Assembly (NCBI GenBank): GCA_029261965.1
Contig: JAJDAH010000340.1
Coordinates: forward strand, 1 to 56,879
DNA: 56,879 bases
From: Polyangiaceae bacterium
GTDB lineage: Bacteria; Myxococcota_A; Polyangia; Polyangiales; Polyangiaceae
Direction of reading: 5' to 3'
The notes beneath the pieces were generated by a model. It was given only the letters and a program-made list of their open reading frames with translations. It made no database searches and had not been told where the DNA came from. A program made the position numbers and the translations under genes. The first letter of the stretch is position 1; every line of letters starts with the position of its first letter. This document shows positions 34,219 through 43,395 of this stretch, in pieces.

Positions 34219-34371
34219 ATGAGTCCAACGTCACCAGAGGCCTCTCGGCGTCCCAGTCCCGAGTCTATGTTCGCCGCAGGTACACCTGATCGCCGCATGG
34301 CGTCCTGGTGGTTTTCGGTGATCACCGCGGTCGTCGCTGGCTTCGCGATCGGTGCCTCGATCTGGGGCTAG
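34219..34371 (+). CDS. possible small C-terminally anchored membrane protein
   Basis: A 50-residue candidate in the gap between the TetR operon and the giant Cys-rich gene. It has a Ser/Pro-rich N-terminus from ATG 34219, then ASWWFSVITAVVAGFAIGAS as a likely C-terminal membrane helix ending IWG. No ribosome-binding site or homologue is recognised. The rest of 34073-34477 shows nothing else. Confidence 0.3.
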   Translation: MSPTSPEASRRPSPESMFAAGTPDRRMASWWFSVITAVVAGFAIGASIWG

Positions 34372-34477
34372 CCATACGGCTTCGTCTCGGGGAGGGACCA
34401 GAGTGGATGCTGATGTCGATGCCTTTGGCGTCGGTGGCGCTTTCGCGTGTCGCGTTGCCAGGCTAAAGTAGCCTGGG

Positions 34478-37400
34478 ATGCGGCTGGTTTCGCTCGTTAT
34501 CGCGCTTACTTTGACGGCGGCAGCGTGTGCCGTGTCGTGCACGTTCTCGACGAGTCTGGACGGGCTGAGCGGCGGCGGCCGAGACGCGTCGGTAGGAACG
34601 GGCGGCGGCGCCGGCAGCGATGGAGGCGGCAGCGGCGGTGATGCCGGCAGTGGCGCGAGCGGGGGAAGCGGCGGAGGTAGCGCGGGCAACGCCGGAAGCG
34701 GTGGCAGCGGCGGCGGCGATTGCTCGGACGGCGCGCAGAATGGTGCAGAAACTGACGTCGACTGCGGTGGTGCTCAGTGCCCGGGCTGCGCGGACGGTGA
34801 AAACTGTGGCACAGGCACGGACTGTGCGAGTGGCGTCTGCACGGGCGGGACGTGCGCCGGGGCCAGCTGCACCGATGCCTTGCTCAACGGAAGCGAAACC
34901 GACGTGGATTGCGGCGGCCTGACCTGCGGTCCGTGCGGACCGACGAAGATGTGCGATCTGCCGAGCGATTGCACCACGATGTTTTGCGAAGCCAACATCT
35001 GCCAAGATCCGGGTTGCGTCGACGGAGTCCTGAACGGGACCGAGACCGACGTGGACTGCGGCGGGGACGCGTGCGCGCCCTGTGATCCGGGGGAGATCTG
35101 CATTGTCGGTAGCGACTGTGTGACCGGCGTGTGTAGCGGCGGGTTCTGCCAATCACCGACCTGCCTGGACGGCGTCGAGAACGGTAACGAGACCGACCAG
35201 GATTGTGGCGGCATCGATTGCCCTGCCTGCGATCCGGGGGACAAGTGCGGTTTCGCCGGCGACTGCACGAGCGGTGTTTGCACGAACGGGACATGCGACG
35301 CAGCGAGCTGCATGGACTCGACCCTCAACGGTAGCGAGACCGACACCGACTGCGGCGGAATGTGCCCCGCCTGCCTGGACGGCGAGAGCTGCTTTCTGGG
35401 AAGCGACTGCGTCTCGGGGTTTTGCACCCAGAACATCTGCGCGGATCCGGCCTGCGGGGACGGGACAAAAAACGGCTCCGAGACCGACATCGACTGCGGG
35501 GGCAGCTGCCCGCCGTGTTCGACCAATCGAGCCTGCAATACCAGCGCGGACTGCGTCAGCGGGGTCTGCACGGGGAACGTGTGCCAAGCGCCAGGCTGCG
35601 GCGACATGGTGAAGAACGGATCCGAAGCCGACGTCGATTGCGGCGGGGCGTGCCCCCTCTGTCCAGCGGGCAGCACGTGCAACCAGGGCTCGGACTGCGA
35701 CAGCGGATCGTGCGGCGGTGGTTTCTGTCAGCCGCCGGACTGCGTGGATTCGGTGCAGAACGGCAGTGAGACCGACGTCGACTGCGGCGGAGGTTGCGCC
35801 CCCTGTGACGATCTTCAGGGATGTGCGGTGGGCGGCGACTGCACGAGTGGCGTTTGCGCTGGGATGATCTGTCGCGCGCCGACTTGTACCGACATCGTCG
35901 AGAACGGCGCTGAAACCGATGTCGACTGCGGAGGCGGAACTTGCAATCGCTGCGGGCTGAACGCGGGCTGCATCGTGAACGACGATTGCACGACGGGATC
36001 GTGCTCGGCATCCGGCGTGTGCCAAGCGCCGGGTTGCAACGACATGATCCTCAACGGGACTGAAAGCGACGTCGATTGCGGTGGAGCCAGCTGCGCGGGT
36101 TGCGCCGACTTTTCGAACTGTGGGGTGGCGACCGACTGCGAGAGTCTCAGCTGCGTCGGCATGGTGTGCCAGCCGTCGAATTGCTTGGACATGATCCAGA
36201 ACGGCACCGAGACCGACGTCGATTGTGGGGGAGGCGGGTGTAACCCCTGCCCGGACAACGGCGCTTGCCAGAACCCCAGCGATTGCACGAGCGGCGTTTG
36301 TTTCGGGAACATCTGTCGCGCGCCGACGTGCTCGGACGGAGTTCTGAACCAAAACGAGACGGATACGGATTGTGGTGGCACGTGCGGAGGGTGCGTACCG
36401 GGAAAAGCGTGCGCTGGCGGCACCGATTGCCTCAGCAATGTGTGCGTGAGCAACGTTTGCCAGGCTCCGAGTTGCTCGGACATGGTCATGAACGGCGCGG
36501 AGACCGGCACCGACTGCGGCGGCGGGACCTGCGGCGCGTGCGGCACGGGTGGTGGGTGCAGCGGTCCTGCGGACTGCACGAGCCAAGTTTGCACGGGCAA
36601 CGTCTGTCAGGCGCCGATGTGCCCCGACGGCGTTTCGAACGGCAACGAGACCGGCGTCGATTGCGGCGGAGGCGGCGGTTGCCCGACCTGCGGCTCCGGG
36701 CAGGGCTGCGTGCTCCCGTCGGATTGCACGAGCGGCGTTTGTACCGGTGGCGTCTGCTCCTCCGCTGGCTGCATGGATACGGTCATGAACGGGGGCGAGA
36801 CCGACGTCGACTGCGGCGGTGCCACTGGATGCCCGCGCTGCGCCAATGGGCTGCTTTGCGACGACAACAGCGACTGCGTGAGCAACTTCTGCTCGAGCGG
36901 CATGTGCGCCATGCAGCCGCTCACGCCGTTTGCCTACACGCCGAGCAACTTCGACCCGACGGACGCGGGGCTCGATCCGCTGGCGACGAACCTCCTGACC
37001 ACGCTCAACTGCGGTGTGACCACATTCAATTCCACGACGCTCACGTTCACGGGTTGGTGCGGGCCCCAGCCGGAGCCCATTCCCGTCGTCCGGTCGCAAC
37101 CCTCGGGTCCGGCTCTCGTGATCTTGCCCTTCAGAGACTTCACTCTGGCCTCGGGCGCCCAGCTCCAACTCACCGGCAATCGCCCTGTCGTTCTTGCCAT
37201 CTACGGCGATGCGACGATCGACGGCACGATCGACGCGAGCGCGAGCGGGACCGCGTCTGGGGCTGGCGGTAACTTGATGTGTGGCGGTGCGAACGGCGTC
37301 AACGGAACCGGCACTCCGAACGGTGGCGGTGGCGGTGGTGGCGGTGGTGGCTTCGGCACCGTGGGCGCCAGCGGTGGCTACGGCGACAACAACGGCAACC

Positions 37401-37900
37401 AAGGGCCCGGCGGAACGACGCGCGGAACCGCGACTTTGATCGCCCTGCACGGCGGCTGCAGCGGCGGCGCCGGCGGCGGTTGCACGACCACCTCGCTTCC
37501 GGGCGGCGGCGGCGGCGCGATACAACTCTCGGTGGCGGGCGCGCTGGTCGTCACCGGTACCCTGCGAACGAACGGCGGCAACGGGCTCGACGGCTGCGGC
37601 TCCGAAGGTGGAGGCGGTGGGGGAGGCAGCGGCGGCGCCATCTTGCTCGAAGGCGACACGGTGAGCGTCCCCGCTCTGGCACTTCTTCAAGCGAACGGTG
37701 GTACCGGCGGCAACGGTAGGAGCGGCGGCAACGGCGGCGCGGGCGCGACCGGATCCACACCCGCACAAGCCGGAGAGAATGACGGTGCGGATGGCGGTGG
37801 TGGCGGCGGCGGGGGAGTTGGTCGTATTCGCATCAACGCGGCGACGACCTGTACGCTCGGGGGCACGATGAGCCCGGCGGCGTCGACGAGTTGTCCGTAG
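34478..37900 (+). CDS. giant Cys-rich modular surface lipoprotein
   Basis: A 1140-residue predicted surface protein. The signal MRLVSLVIALTLTAAACAVSC is followed by a Gly/Ser-rich linker to about residue 80. Fifteen tandem modules of about 50 residues follow, to about residue 815, each with the core CxDxxxNGxETDVDCGGxxCxxCxxGxxCxxxxDCxSGVCxxxxC. The last 330 residues comprise a beta-rich segment and an extremely Gly-rich domain (runs of 8-10 Gly) ending in CTLGGTMSPAASTSCP. The modules are probably disulfide-rich stalk or adhesion units. No enzymatic motif seen. A single copy of the same module core occurs in the protein at 41232. Confidence 0.88.
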   Translation: MRLVSLVIALTLTAAACAVSCTFSTSLDGLSGGGRDASVGTGGGAGSDGGGSGGDAGSGASGGSGGGSAGNAGSGGSGGGDCSDGAQNGAETDVDCGGAQCPGCADGENCGTGTDCASGVCTGGTCAGASCTDALLNGSETDVDCGGLTCGPCGPTKMCDLPSDCTTMFCEANICQDPGCVDGVLNGTETDVDCGGDACAPCDPGEICIVGSDCVTGVCSGGFCQSPTCLDGVENGNETDQDCGGIDCPACDPGDKCGFAGDCTSGVCTNGTCDAASCMDSTLNGSETDTDCGGMCPACLDGESCFLGSDCVSGFCTQNICADPACGDGTKNGSETDIDCGGSCPPCSTNRACNTSADCVSGVCTGNVCQAPGCGDMVKNGSEADVDCGGACPLCPAGSTCNQGSDCDSGSCGGGFCQPPDCVDSVQNGSETDVDCGGGCAPCDDLQGCAVGGDCTSGVCAGMICRAPTCTDIVENGAETDVDCGGGTCNRCGLNAGCIVNDDCTTGSCSASGVCQAPGCNDMILNGTESDVDCGGASCAGCADFSNCGVATDCESLSCVGMVCQPSNCLDMIQNGTETDVDCGGGGCNPCPDNGACQNPSDCTSGVCFGNICRAPTCSDGVLNQNETDTDCGGTCGGCVPGKACAGGTDCLSNVCVSNVCQAPSCSDMVMNGAETGTDCGGGTCGACGTGGGCSGPADCTSQVCTGNVCQAPMCPDGVSNGNETGVDCGGGGGCPTCGSGQGCVLPSDCTSGVCTGGVCSSAGCMDTVMNGGETDVDCGGATGCPRCANGLLCDDNSDCVSNFCSSGMCAMQPLTPFAYTPSNFDPTDAGLDPLATNLLTTLNCGVTTFNSTTLTFTGWCGPQPEPIPVVRSQPSGPALVILPFRDFTLASGAQLQLTGNRPVVLAIYGDATIDGTIDASASGTASGAGGNLMCGGANGVNGTGTPNGGGGGGGGGGFGTVGASGGYGDNNGNQGPGGTTRGTATLIALHGGCSGGAGGGCTTTSLPGGGGGAIQLSVAGALVVTGTLRTNGGNGLDGCGSEGGGGGGGSGGAILLEGDTVSVPALALLQANGGTGGNGRSGGNGGAGATGSTPAQAGENDGADGGGGGGGGVGRIRINAATTCTLGGTMSPAASTSCP
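34721..36915 (+). repeat. 15 tandem ~150-bp coding modules
   Basis: In-frame repeats of about 145-155 bp encode the ETDVDCGG Cys-rich modules of the giant surface protein. Units are diverged at the DNA level but keep the codons for NG-ETDVDCGG nearly constant (for example GAGACCGACGTCGACTGCGG variants). Such an array can change copy number by recombination. Confidence 0.85.
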
Positions 37901-37985
37901 CCGGGAGCTACTTGCCTCACCACCCAGAACGACTGACTGCCGTACTCGAGACCCAGCGAGACCGACAGTGTAGAATGGTTTTGTC

Positions 37986-38714
37986 TTGAGCTGCGATGAG
38001 AAGTTGAAACTGCCGCCTGGGTCGTTCGATACGCCAGAGCTCAAGCGCAAGCTCGCCAAAGAGCTCCATGCCAAACACCCCGGGACGCTGAAACTGCCGA
38101 AAGAAGCCTTCCAAACCCGGGAGCAACGGAACGGCTTGGCTGACGCGCTTAGAAACGAACGATACGCTCGTTATCCGAAGCTCTGGGAAGCCCTGGAGGC
38201 CGATACGCGCGCCTTTCTGCGTGGCCGGGGCGAGGAGCACGAGGTTCAGTCCCGATTGTCGCTCCTCCGTCAGATCGCGCGGCTTTCCTGGAGCACCGAC
38301 GCCTTCGTGGGGCTCGCCCTGTACCGCGTTCGCGGCCGGTTGCTTGCTCGCAACGTCCCCGTCCTTCCGCAGGTGTTGCATCGCGCGTGCATGGCGTTGT
38401 TCCAGATGAGTATCGGCGACCCGGTCGTCATCGAGCCCGGCATCTACATTCCACACGGGCAGGTCGTCATCGACGGGCGGGTGGACATCGGATCGGGCAC
38501 CGTTCTTGCTCCCTGGGTCACCATCGGGCTGACCCGCGGCACCGTTGGGCCGACGATCGGACACAACACGCTCGTCGGAACCGGCGCCAAGATCTTGGGC
38601 GCGCTGAAGGTCGGTGACCACGCGCGGATTGGCGCAAACGCGGTAGTCGTGGACGACGTCCCGACGAAAACGACGGTCGTCGGCGCCCCTGCCCGGCCTG
38701 TCGAAAAGCGGTAG
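37986..38714 (+). CDS. left-handed beta-helix acyltransferase (serine acetyltransferase-like)
   Basis: A 242-residue protein. The C-terminal half has hexapeptide repeats (VVIEPGIYIPHGQVVIDGRVDIGSGTVLAPWVTIG and later VGTGAKILGALKVGDHARIGANAVVVDDVP..VVGAPAR), typical of CysE/colanic-acid-type acetyltransferases. The N-terminal 60 residues contain two copies of a short motif (KLPPGSFDTPELKRKLAKEL and KLPKEAFQTREQRNGLADAL), which is unusual. The only upstream in-frame start is TTG 37986, so the N-terminus is uncertain. It probably acetylates a sugar or serine in the cytoplasm. Confidence 0.82.
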   Translation: MSCDEKLKLPPGSFDTPELKRKLAKELHAKHPGTLKLPKEAFQTREQRNGLADALRNERYARYPKLWEALEADTRAFLRGRGEEHEVQSRLSLLRQIARLSWSTDAFVGLALYRVRGRLLARNVPVLPQVLHRACMALFQMSIGDPVVIEPGIYIPHGQVVIDGRVDIGSGTVLAPWVTIGLTRGTVGPTIGHNTLVGTGAKILGALKVGDHARIGANAVVVDDVPTKTTVVGAPARPVEKR

Positions 38715-38762
38715 CTACTTCGCATCGTGAGTCCGTGGCGAGGGATCGGGTAGGGTAAATAG

Positions 38763-39134
38763 ATGGGTTTCACGCTCGAAGTCGATGACGCTGGCCGCGT
38801 GACGGGGACCTGGGAAGGGCTCGTCCGGGTTCAGGACCTACTCCAGTCGGCTGGGGCCGTGTGGTCACACGAACGCTTCGGGAAAAAGGAGGTCCTCTGG
38901 GACCTCACGCGTTGCACCTTCGAGTTCTCGACTGAAGAAATCCAAGCGTTCGCCGAGGCAGCAAAGAAGTCGAGCGTGGTCGAACCTGGCGCAAAGCTGG
39001 CGTTCGTCGTTCCCGAAGACCTGCACTTCGGTCAAACCCGCATGTTCGAGTCGTTTCGGCAGGACGATCGAATTCGCGTGCAGGTGTTCCGATCGATGGA
39101 GAAAGCCGTGGCGTGGCTCGATACCGACTCCTAG
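38763..39134 (+). CDS. small STAS/SpoIIAA-like protein
   Basis: A 123-residue protein with an alternating beta/alpha pattern (GFTLEVDDAGRVTGTWEGLVRVQDLLQS, KKEVLWDLTRCTFEFSTEEIQAFAEAAKK, KLAFVVPEDLHFGQTRMFESF, RVQVFRSMEKAVAWL) resembling STAS/SpoIIAA-like domains of unknown partner. Its TAG stop shares the palindrome CTAG (39131-39134) with the TAG stop of the convergent hybrid kinase gene. Confidence 0.75.
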   Translation: MGFTLEVDDAGRVTGTWEGLVRVQDLLQSAGAVWSHERFGKKEVLWDLTRCTFEFSTEEIQAFAEAAKKSSVVEPGAKLAFVVPEDLHFGQTRMFESFRQDDRIRVQVFRSMEKAVAWLDTDS

Positions 39135-41080
39135 CCTCGCTGCGCGCTGCGCGGGCGTGAGCTCATCACGCTCCGCACGAGCGCCCGCAACGTCCTCACG
39201 TCCGTGGGCTTCTTCACCCGGGGGTTTTCGACGCGCGCCAAGAAATCGCTCGCCGTCGAGCTGAAGGTGCCGCCGGTCGCGAAGATCATTCTATCCGCGA
39301 GAGCGTGGTCGAGCTCGACGAGCTTGGCGTGTAGCTGCATTCCGCTCATGTCCGGCATCATGAGGTCGCAAAGAATCACGTCGAAGTGCTCACCGGCGCG
39401 GATCCTCTCGAGCGCTTCGTGACCGCCCGACGCCGTGGAGACCTCGTGCTCGAGCTTGAACGCACGAGTCAGGCTCTTTCGAACCAGAGGCTCGTCGTCG
39501 ACGATGAGTAGCCGCCCACCGGGTTCGCTCGAAGGCGGATCGACCCGCAATTGCGGCGACACGGTTGCCCCTTCGGCGGCAGGCGGCAGAACCACCTGAA
39601 ACTTGGCGCCGCCCAGCTCCGAATCGTCGAGGGACATCGTGCCGCCGAGTGCGGTGATCGTCTGGTGGCAAATGAACAAGCCGAGCCCCGTACCCTCTCC
39701 GACGGGTTTGGTCGTGAAAAACGGATCGAAGACACGTTTGCGAATGTTCGCCGCGACCCCCCGTCCATCGTCCTCGACTCTGACGACCGCGTTGCCTGCC
39801 GAGTCGGTACTGGTGGACACCGAAATCGTGTGCTTGTCGGCCTCGCCTTCCGGAAGAGCCTGAGCGGCGTTGACGAGCAGGTTGATGAACACCTGTGCGA
39901 GCTGCGCCTCGGCTGCTTTCACCATCGGAACCGGTCCGAGGGAGCGCTCGAGTCGAGCCCGATGCCGGACCTCGTTCGAGCTCATGTTGGAGGCGACTTC
40001 GAGAGTCTGGTGCAAATCGATGACGGTGCGGGTCTCGTCCGTCCGGGAGAAAGTCGTCAGCCCCGTCACGATCGACCGCACACGTTCCGCTCCCTCACGC
40101 GTCTCCGCCAGGGCCTCGAGCAGATCCGATAGCTTGCTCGACGGGGAATCGTCGGCGATCTCTCTCAGCTGTTCTTCACAGACATCGAGATTGGCCACGA
40201 TGTACGCGAGCGGATTGTTGATCTCGTGGGCAATGCCGGCGGCGAGAGTGCCCACCGAAGCCATTCGCTCGGAGATCTGAAGTCTCGCCTCGATGCGCTT
40301 GCGCGCGCTGAGGTCGCGGAAGGTCACCAGTGTCGAAATCCTGCGTTCGAACAACAGCCCAATCGCCGTCGCTTCGCACTCGATGCTGCCTCCGTCGATC
40401 GTCTTGCAGCGCATCTCGACGGATCGAAGGGGTGCATCAGCCTCCGCTCGTTCGATCCCGTCCGCGACGCGATTGGCGTCGTCGGGGTGCACCAACACGT
40501 CGAGAGCATTCTCTCCGATCAGGCCGGCCGCATCGTCGTGCCCGAGCATCGCGAGCAGCGCTCGGTTGACGAAGACGATGCGTCCGGCACGATGAACGAC
40601 CACACCGTCAGGCGAGTTCTCGATGAGCCGCTGGAACGCCGTTTCCGATTGGGTCAGCCCGGCTTCAATTTCGCGCCGGAGGCTGACGTCCCGAAACGTT
40701 GCAATCGCCCCGCAGAATTTTCCCGATCGGTCGCGCACGGGCCGCGCGCTGACCAAAATGTGCAGCCCGTCTGGCCTTTCGGCGTTGCGCACGAAAATGG
40801 GCTCGCTGTCGACGCTCTCGCCGCCGAGCGCGCGAGCCAGCGGGAGATCTTCGGTCGCGATCCGCGTCTTTCCGTCCGGCCGGTACGTCCCGTAGATTCG
40901 GCTCCAGTCGTTCCCTGCATCGCTCAAGCCGATGCCGATCATGGTCTTGGCCGCGTGGTTGAAGTAGGTGAGCTCGCCCGCGGCGTTCGCGACTACCGCG
41001 CCTTCCCGCATCGAGTCGAGCGCTGGCGACAAGATCTCGATGCTCGGCGACTCGTCGGATTCATCGAGCTCCGAAGCCAC
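39131..41080 (-). CDS. hybrid sensor histidine kinase (PAS-PAS-HisKA-HATPase-REC)
   Basis: A 649-residue soluble sensor kinase. Two PAS domains (about 15-135 and 145-260) are followed by a HisKA domain with phospho-acceptor His285 in AAGIAHEINNPL, an HATPase_c domain (N box around Asn404, G1 VEDDGRG, F box FDPFFTTKP, G2 GEGTGLGL) and a C-terminal receiver domain with Asp572 in ILCDLMMPDMSG and conserved Lys in VKKPTD. No transmembrane segment, so it senses a cytoplasmic signal. It starts at GTG 41080 and its response partner is not in the window. Confidence 0.93.
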   Translation of the reverse strand: MASELDESDESPSIEILSPALDSMREGAVVANAAGELTYFNHAAKTMIGIGLSDAGNDWSRIYGTYRPDGKTRIATEDLPLARALGGESVDSEPIFVRNAERPDGLHILVSARPVRDRSGKFCGAIATFRDVSLRREIEAGLTQSETAFQRLIENSPDGVVVHRAGRIVFVNRALLAMLGHDDAAGLIGENALDVLVHPDDANRVADGIERAEADAPLRSVEMRCKTIDGGSIECEATAIGLLFERRISTLVTFRDLSARKRIEARLQISERMASVGTLAAGIAHEINNPLAYIVANLDVCEEQLREIADDSPSSKLSDLLEALAETREGAERVRSIVTGLTTFSRTDETRTVIDLHQTLEVASNMSSNEVRHRARLERSLGPVPMVKAAEAQLAQVFINLLVNAAQALPEGEADKHTISVSTSTDSAGNAVVRVEDDGRGVAANIRKRVFDPFFTTKPVGEGTGLGLFICHQTITALGGTMSLDDSELGGAKFQVVLPPAAEGATVSPQLRVDPPSSEPGGRLLIVDDEPLVRKSLTRAFKLEHEVSTASGGHEALERIRAGEHFDVILCDLMMPDMSGMQLHAKLVELDHALADRMIFATGGTFSSTASDFLARVENPRVKKPTDVRTLRALVRSVMSSRPRSAQRG

Positions 41081-41231
41081 ATAGTCAGCCTATCCTGCGG
41101 AGAACGAGCACGCACAGCTTCGCGTCGCGCAGCGGCCTTTGTCCTAGCTAGGTTTCGTCGAAGTTCGTGATTCGGGGCGGATCAGGCCCGAATTTTCGTG
41201 TAAGGTGCGCCCGGTTTCCGGGAGGACGACG

Positions 41232-42362
41232 ATGAGAATGGAACGAGAGCGGCGCGCGAGAATGAAGAACCGATCGATCGTGCTTGCGTCGGTGGCGATA
41301 GCCTCGGTCGTAGCGGCGGCATGTAGCGGTGGCTCCAGCGAAAGCGACAGCGGAGACGCGGGCGCGTCGACCGGTGGAACTGCGGGCGCGGCAACCGGTG
41401 GCACGGGCGGAGGAACTGGCGGCACCGGCGGAGGAACTGGCGGCACCGGCGGCACCGCCGGAGCCAGCGGGTCTGCCGGAGCGAGCGGGTCTGCGGGAGC
41501 GAGCGGCTCGGCAGGAGCGAGCGGCTCGGCAGGAGCGAGCGGGTCGGCAGGAGCGAGCGGGTCTGCCGGGGCGAGCGGGTCTGCCGGGGCCAGCGGCTCG
41601 GCAGGAGCGAGCGGCTCGGCAGGAGCGAGCGGAAGCGGCGGTGTGGATGCGGGCGCCGATGCGGCCGCGGATGCCGCGGATGCCACTACCGACATGTCGA
41701 CGGCCCCGACGTGCGACGACAACCTGCAAAACGGCACCGAGTTCGGAGTCGACTGCGGACCGTCTTGCCCGAACGAATGCAAGGCGTGCCCCGGAACCGC
41801 CGAGCTCATCGTCAACGGCAGCTTCGAAAACGTTGCTGCACCGTGCCCAACGGGTCAGGGAACTCTCCCGGACAATTGGGTGAACCACGAGCTGAGTCTG
41901 GACACGTACAGCAACGACGGTTCCTGCGGGCTGTCGCCGTCCGATTTCGGCCACTTTACGGGGGTGGTTGCGCCCGACGGGATCCGTTGGATCGCCGCCG
42001 GAATCGCGCCCGGAGGCACGGTCGTCGAGACCTTCAAACAAACGACCTCGGCCCCCATCGAGGGCGGCGTCCGATACATCGCGTCCGCCCAAATACACCG
42101 CGCGGGGCCGGCGTCGTCGCGTCCGGACCCGGCGACGTACCGTCTCGCGGTGATGGACAGTGTCAGCGGCAGCACGCTGCTGGTCGTCGGCGACTTCGAC
42201 CCCGTGGTCACCAGCGCGGTGTGGGAGCTTCGCGAATTCTCTTTCGAAGCACCCGCAGCGGACGGAGCCAGCTACGGAGCGATCTGGCTCAGCCCCGTCA
42301 GCACGAACGGCTATCCCGGCCTCGACTCGTTTTCTCTGAAGCGTGCTAGCGACTGCCTGTAG
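41232..42362 (+). CDS. lipoprotein with GASGSA repeat stalk and jelly-roll binding domain
   Basis: A 376-residue lipoprotein; ATG 41232 has GGAGG at 41221-41225, six bases upstream. The signal VLASVAIASVVAAAC is followed by a TGG-rich linker and ten GASGSA hexapeptides forming a stalk. One ETDVDCGG-type Cys motif follows (TCDDNLQNGTEFGVDCGPSC). The C-terminal 200 residues start ELIVNGSFENVAAPC, a signature of galactose-binding-like/DUF642-type jelly-roll domains, and continue DNWVNHELSLDTYSNDG. It probably displays a carbohydrate-binding head on a flexible stalk at the cell surface. Confidence 0.85.
   Translation: MRMERERRARMKNRSIVLASVAIASVVAAACSGGSSESDSGDAGASTGGTAGAATGGTGGGTGGTGGGTGGTGGTAGASGSAGASGSAGASGSAGASGSAGASGSAGASGSAGASGSAGASGSAGASGSAGASGSGGVDAGADAAADAADATTDMSTAPTCDDNLQNGTEFGVDCGPSCPNECKACPGTAELIVNGSFENVAAPCPTGQGTLPDNWVNHELSLDTYSNDGSCGLSPSDFGHFTGVVAPDGIRWIAAGIAPGGTVVETFKQTTSAPIEGGVRYIASAQIHRAGPASSRPDPATYRLAVMDSVSGSTLLVVGDFDPVVTSAVWELREFSFEAPAADGASYGAIWLSPVSTNGYPGLDSFSLKRASDCL
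41460..41639 (+). repeat. ten 18-bp tandem repeats (GASGSA)
   Basis: Ten in-frame 18-bp units, consensus GGAGCGAGCGGSTCKGCM, run from 41460 to 41639, the last one altered. They encode the repeated GASGSA stalk. Several units are identical, so copy-number slippage is likely between strains. Confidence 0.9.
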
Positions 42363-42464
42363 CACCTCCTCGCCGGCGCCGAAGATATCCGCCGTGACAT
42401 CAAGTCCGCAGAGCAGCCAGTTTCCTGGCTGAACAGCTGCACGCCCACGAATCGCCTCGGGCGG

Positions 42465-43355
42465 GTGACGCCTCGCTTCGACGCTGCGAGAATCGCGTGG
42501 CCTCGCATGCACCAGGGACATCCATTTCGGGCCGGTATTCGTGAAATCGTCGAGTCTGCTCCACCTGCGTCGCTTCGGCGGCCGGTCGTCGGCGTGAAAA
42601 TCCTCCCGGACTCCAAGCAACCGCGCGCCAAGCCTCGCCTATCGGAGATAGAGTCGTTGCTGGATGGCGTGACCGATCCAGGCAGCGTCCGCATGGTCGA
42701 CATTGACTATGCGAGTCGACTGAACCGCGTTCCTGACGGCGTCGCCCGGTTCTCGCACCTCGAATATGCCCACGTGGGTGGTCGCCGCATCAAGAACTAC
42801 GAGGCTCTCGCGGGGTTGAGCAACGTCAAGAGTCTATTCATCACCAACTACACGGAGCCGCAACTCTGGCCGATGACCCCACTTGCCCTCGAGAGCTTTC
42901 GGTCGATCGGCGACAGTCTCGACACGTGTGAAATTTCTTCGAAGAAGCTTTGGCTTCAGCGCTCGAAGCTTCGGCGATTCGACGGTGGACGCGTACGCTC
43001 CCTTCGCGTCGAGAAGTGCAAGTCGCTCGACCTCGAGTCCATCGGCGCCTTGGACGGACTGGAGGAGTTGATCATATTGAGCGCCCCCAAGCTTCCCGAC
43101 CTTGCGTTCCTGGCCAACTGTCCAAAGCTCAAACGCCTCGACATCTTCTCCGCGCTACGTGGCACGAACCTCGACGAGCTCGAGCGCACGACCATAGAGC
43201 GAGTCACCATCCAGATCGCAGCCAAGCAGATCGAAGAAGTGGGTACCGCGAACCCCGAGCTCGCGATTACCAACGGAAGCACCTGTTACATCGGCGGCAA
43301 GCCAGCCGACCACTTCAAGGACTTCCACGGACACGTCGGTCCGGCAGCCGTCTGA
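42465..43355 (+). CDS. leucine-rich-repeat-like protein
   Basis: About 296 residues if started at GTG 42465; ATG 42507 and GTG 42594 are alternatives, and the first 40 residues look non-conserved. The body has irregular leucine-rich repeats (FSHLEYAHVGGRRIKNYEALAGLSNVKSLFITN, LRVEKCKSLDLESIGALDGLEELIILSAPKLPDLAFLANCPKLKRLDIF). No signal peptide is evident, so it is probably cytoplasmic, perhaps an immunity or interaction protein. It lies directly upstream of the broken Cys-rich gene. Confidence 0.65.
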   Translation: MTPRFDAARIAWPRMHQGHPFRAGIREIVESAPPASLRRPVVGVKILPDSKQPRAKPRLSEIESLLDGVTDPGSVRMVDIDYASRLNRVPDGVARFSHLEYAHVGGRRIKNYEALAGLSNVKSLFITNYTEPQLWPMTPLALESFRSIGDSLDTCEISSKKLWLQRSKLRRFDGGRVRSLRVEKCKSLDLESIGALDGLEELIILSAPKLPDLAFLANCPKLKRLDIFSALRGTNLDELERTTIERVTIQIAAKQIEEVGTANPELAITNGSTCYIGGKPADHFKDFHGHVGPAAV

Positions 43356-43395
43356 CAGATGGTGAGCCTCTCGCGCAGATCGAGGTCCGCGGGGA

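Noticed and set aside
34721-36915. Regularly spaced repeats that could suggest a CRISPR array
   Set aside because: Unit length is ~150 bp, units are diverged, and they encode in-frame Cys-rich modules; there are no short identical repeats with unique spacers.
35153-38074. Minus-strand open frame of ~970 codons opposite the giant Cys-rich gene
   Set aside because: It arises because the sense repeats lack stop-generating codons in that frame; the translation is repetitive Ala/Arg/Val without structure, while the sense strand encodes a signal peptide and 15 conserved modules.
41148-42620. Minus-strand open frame of ~490 codons opposite the GASGSA lipoprotein
   Set aside because: Shadow of the 18-bp repeats and GC-rich coding DNA; the sense frame has a ribosome-binding site, a lipobox and a recognisable binding domain.
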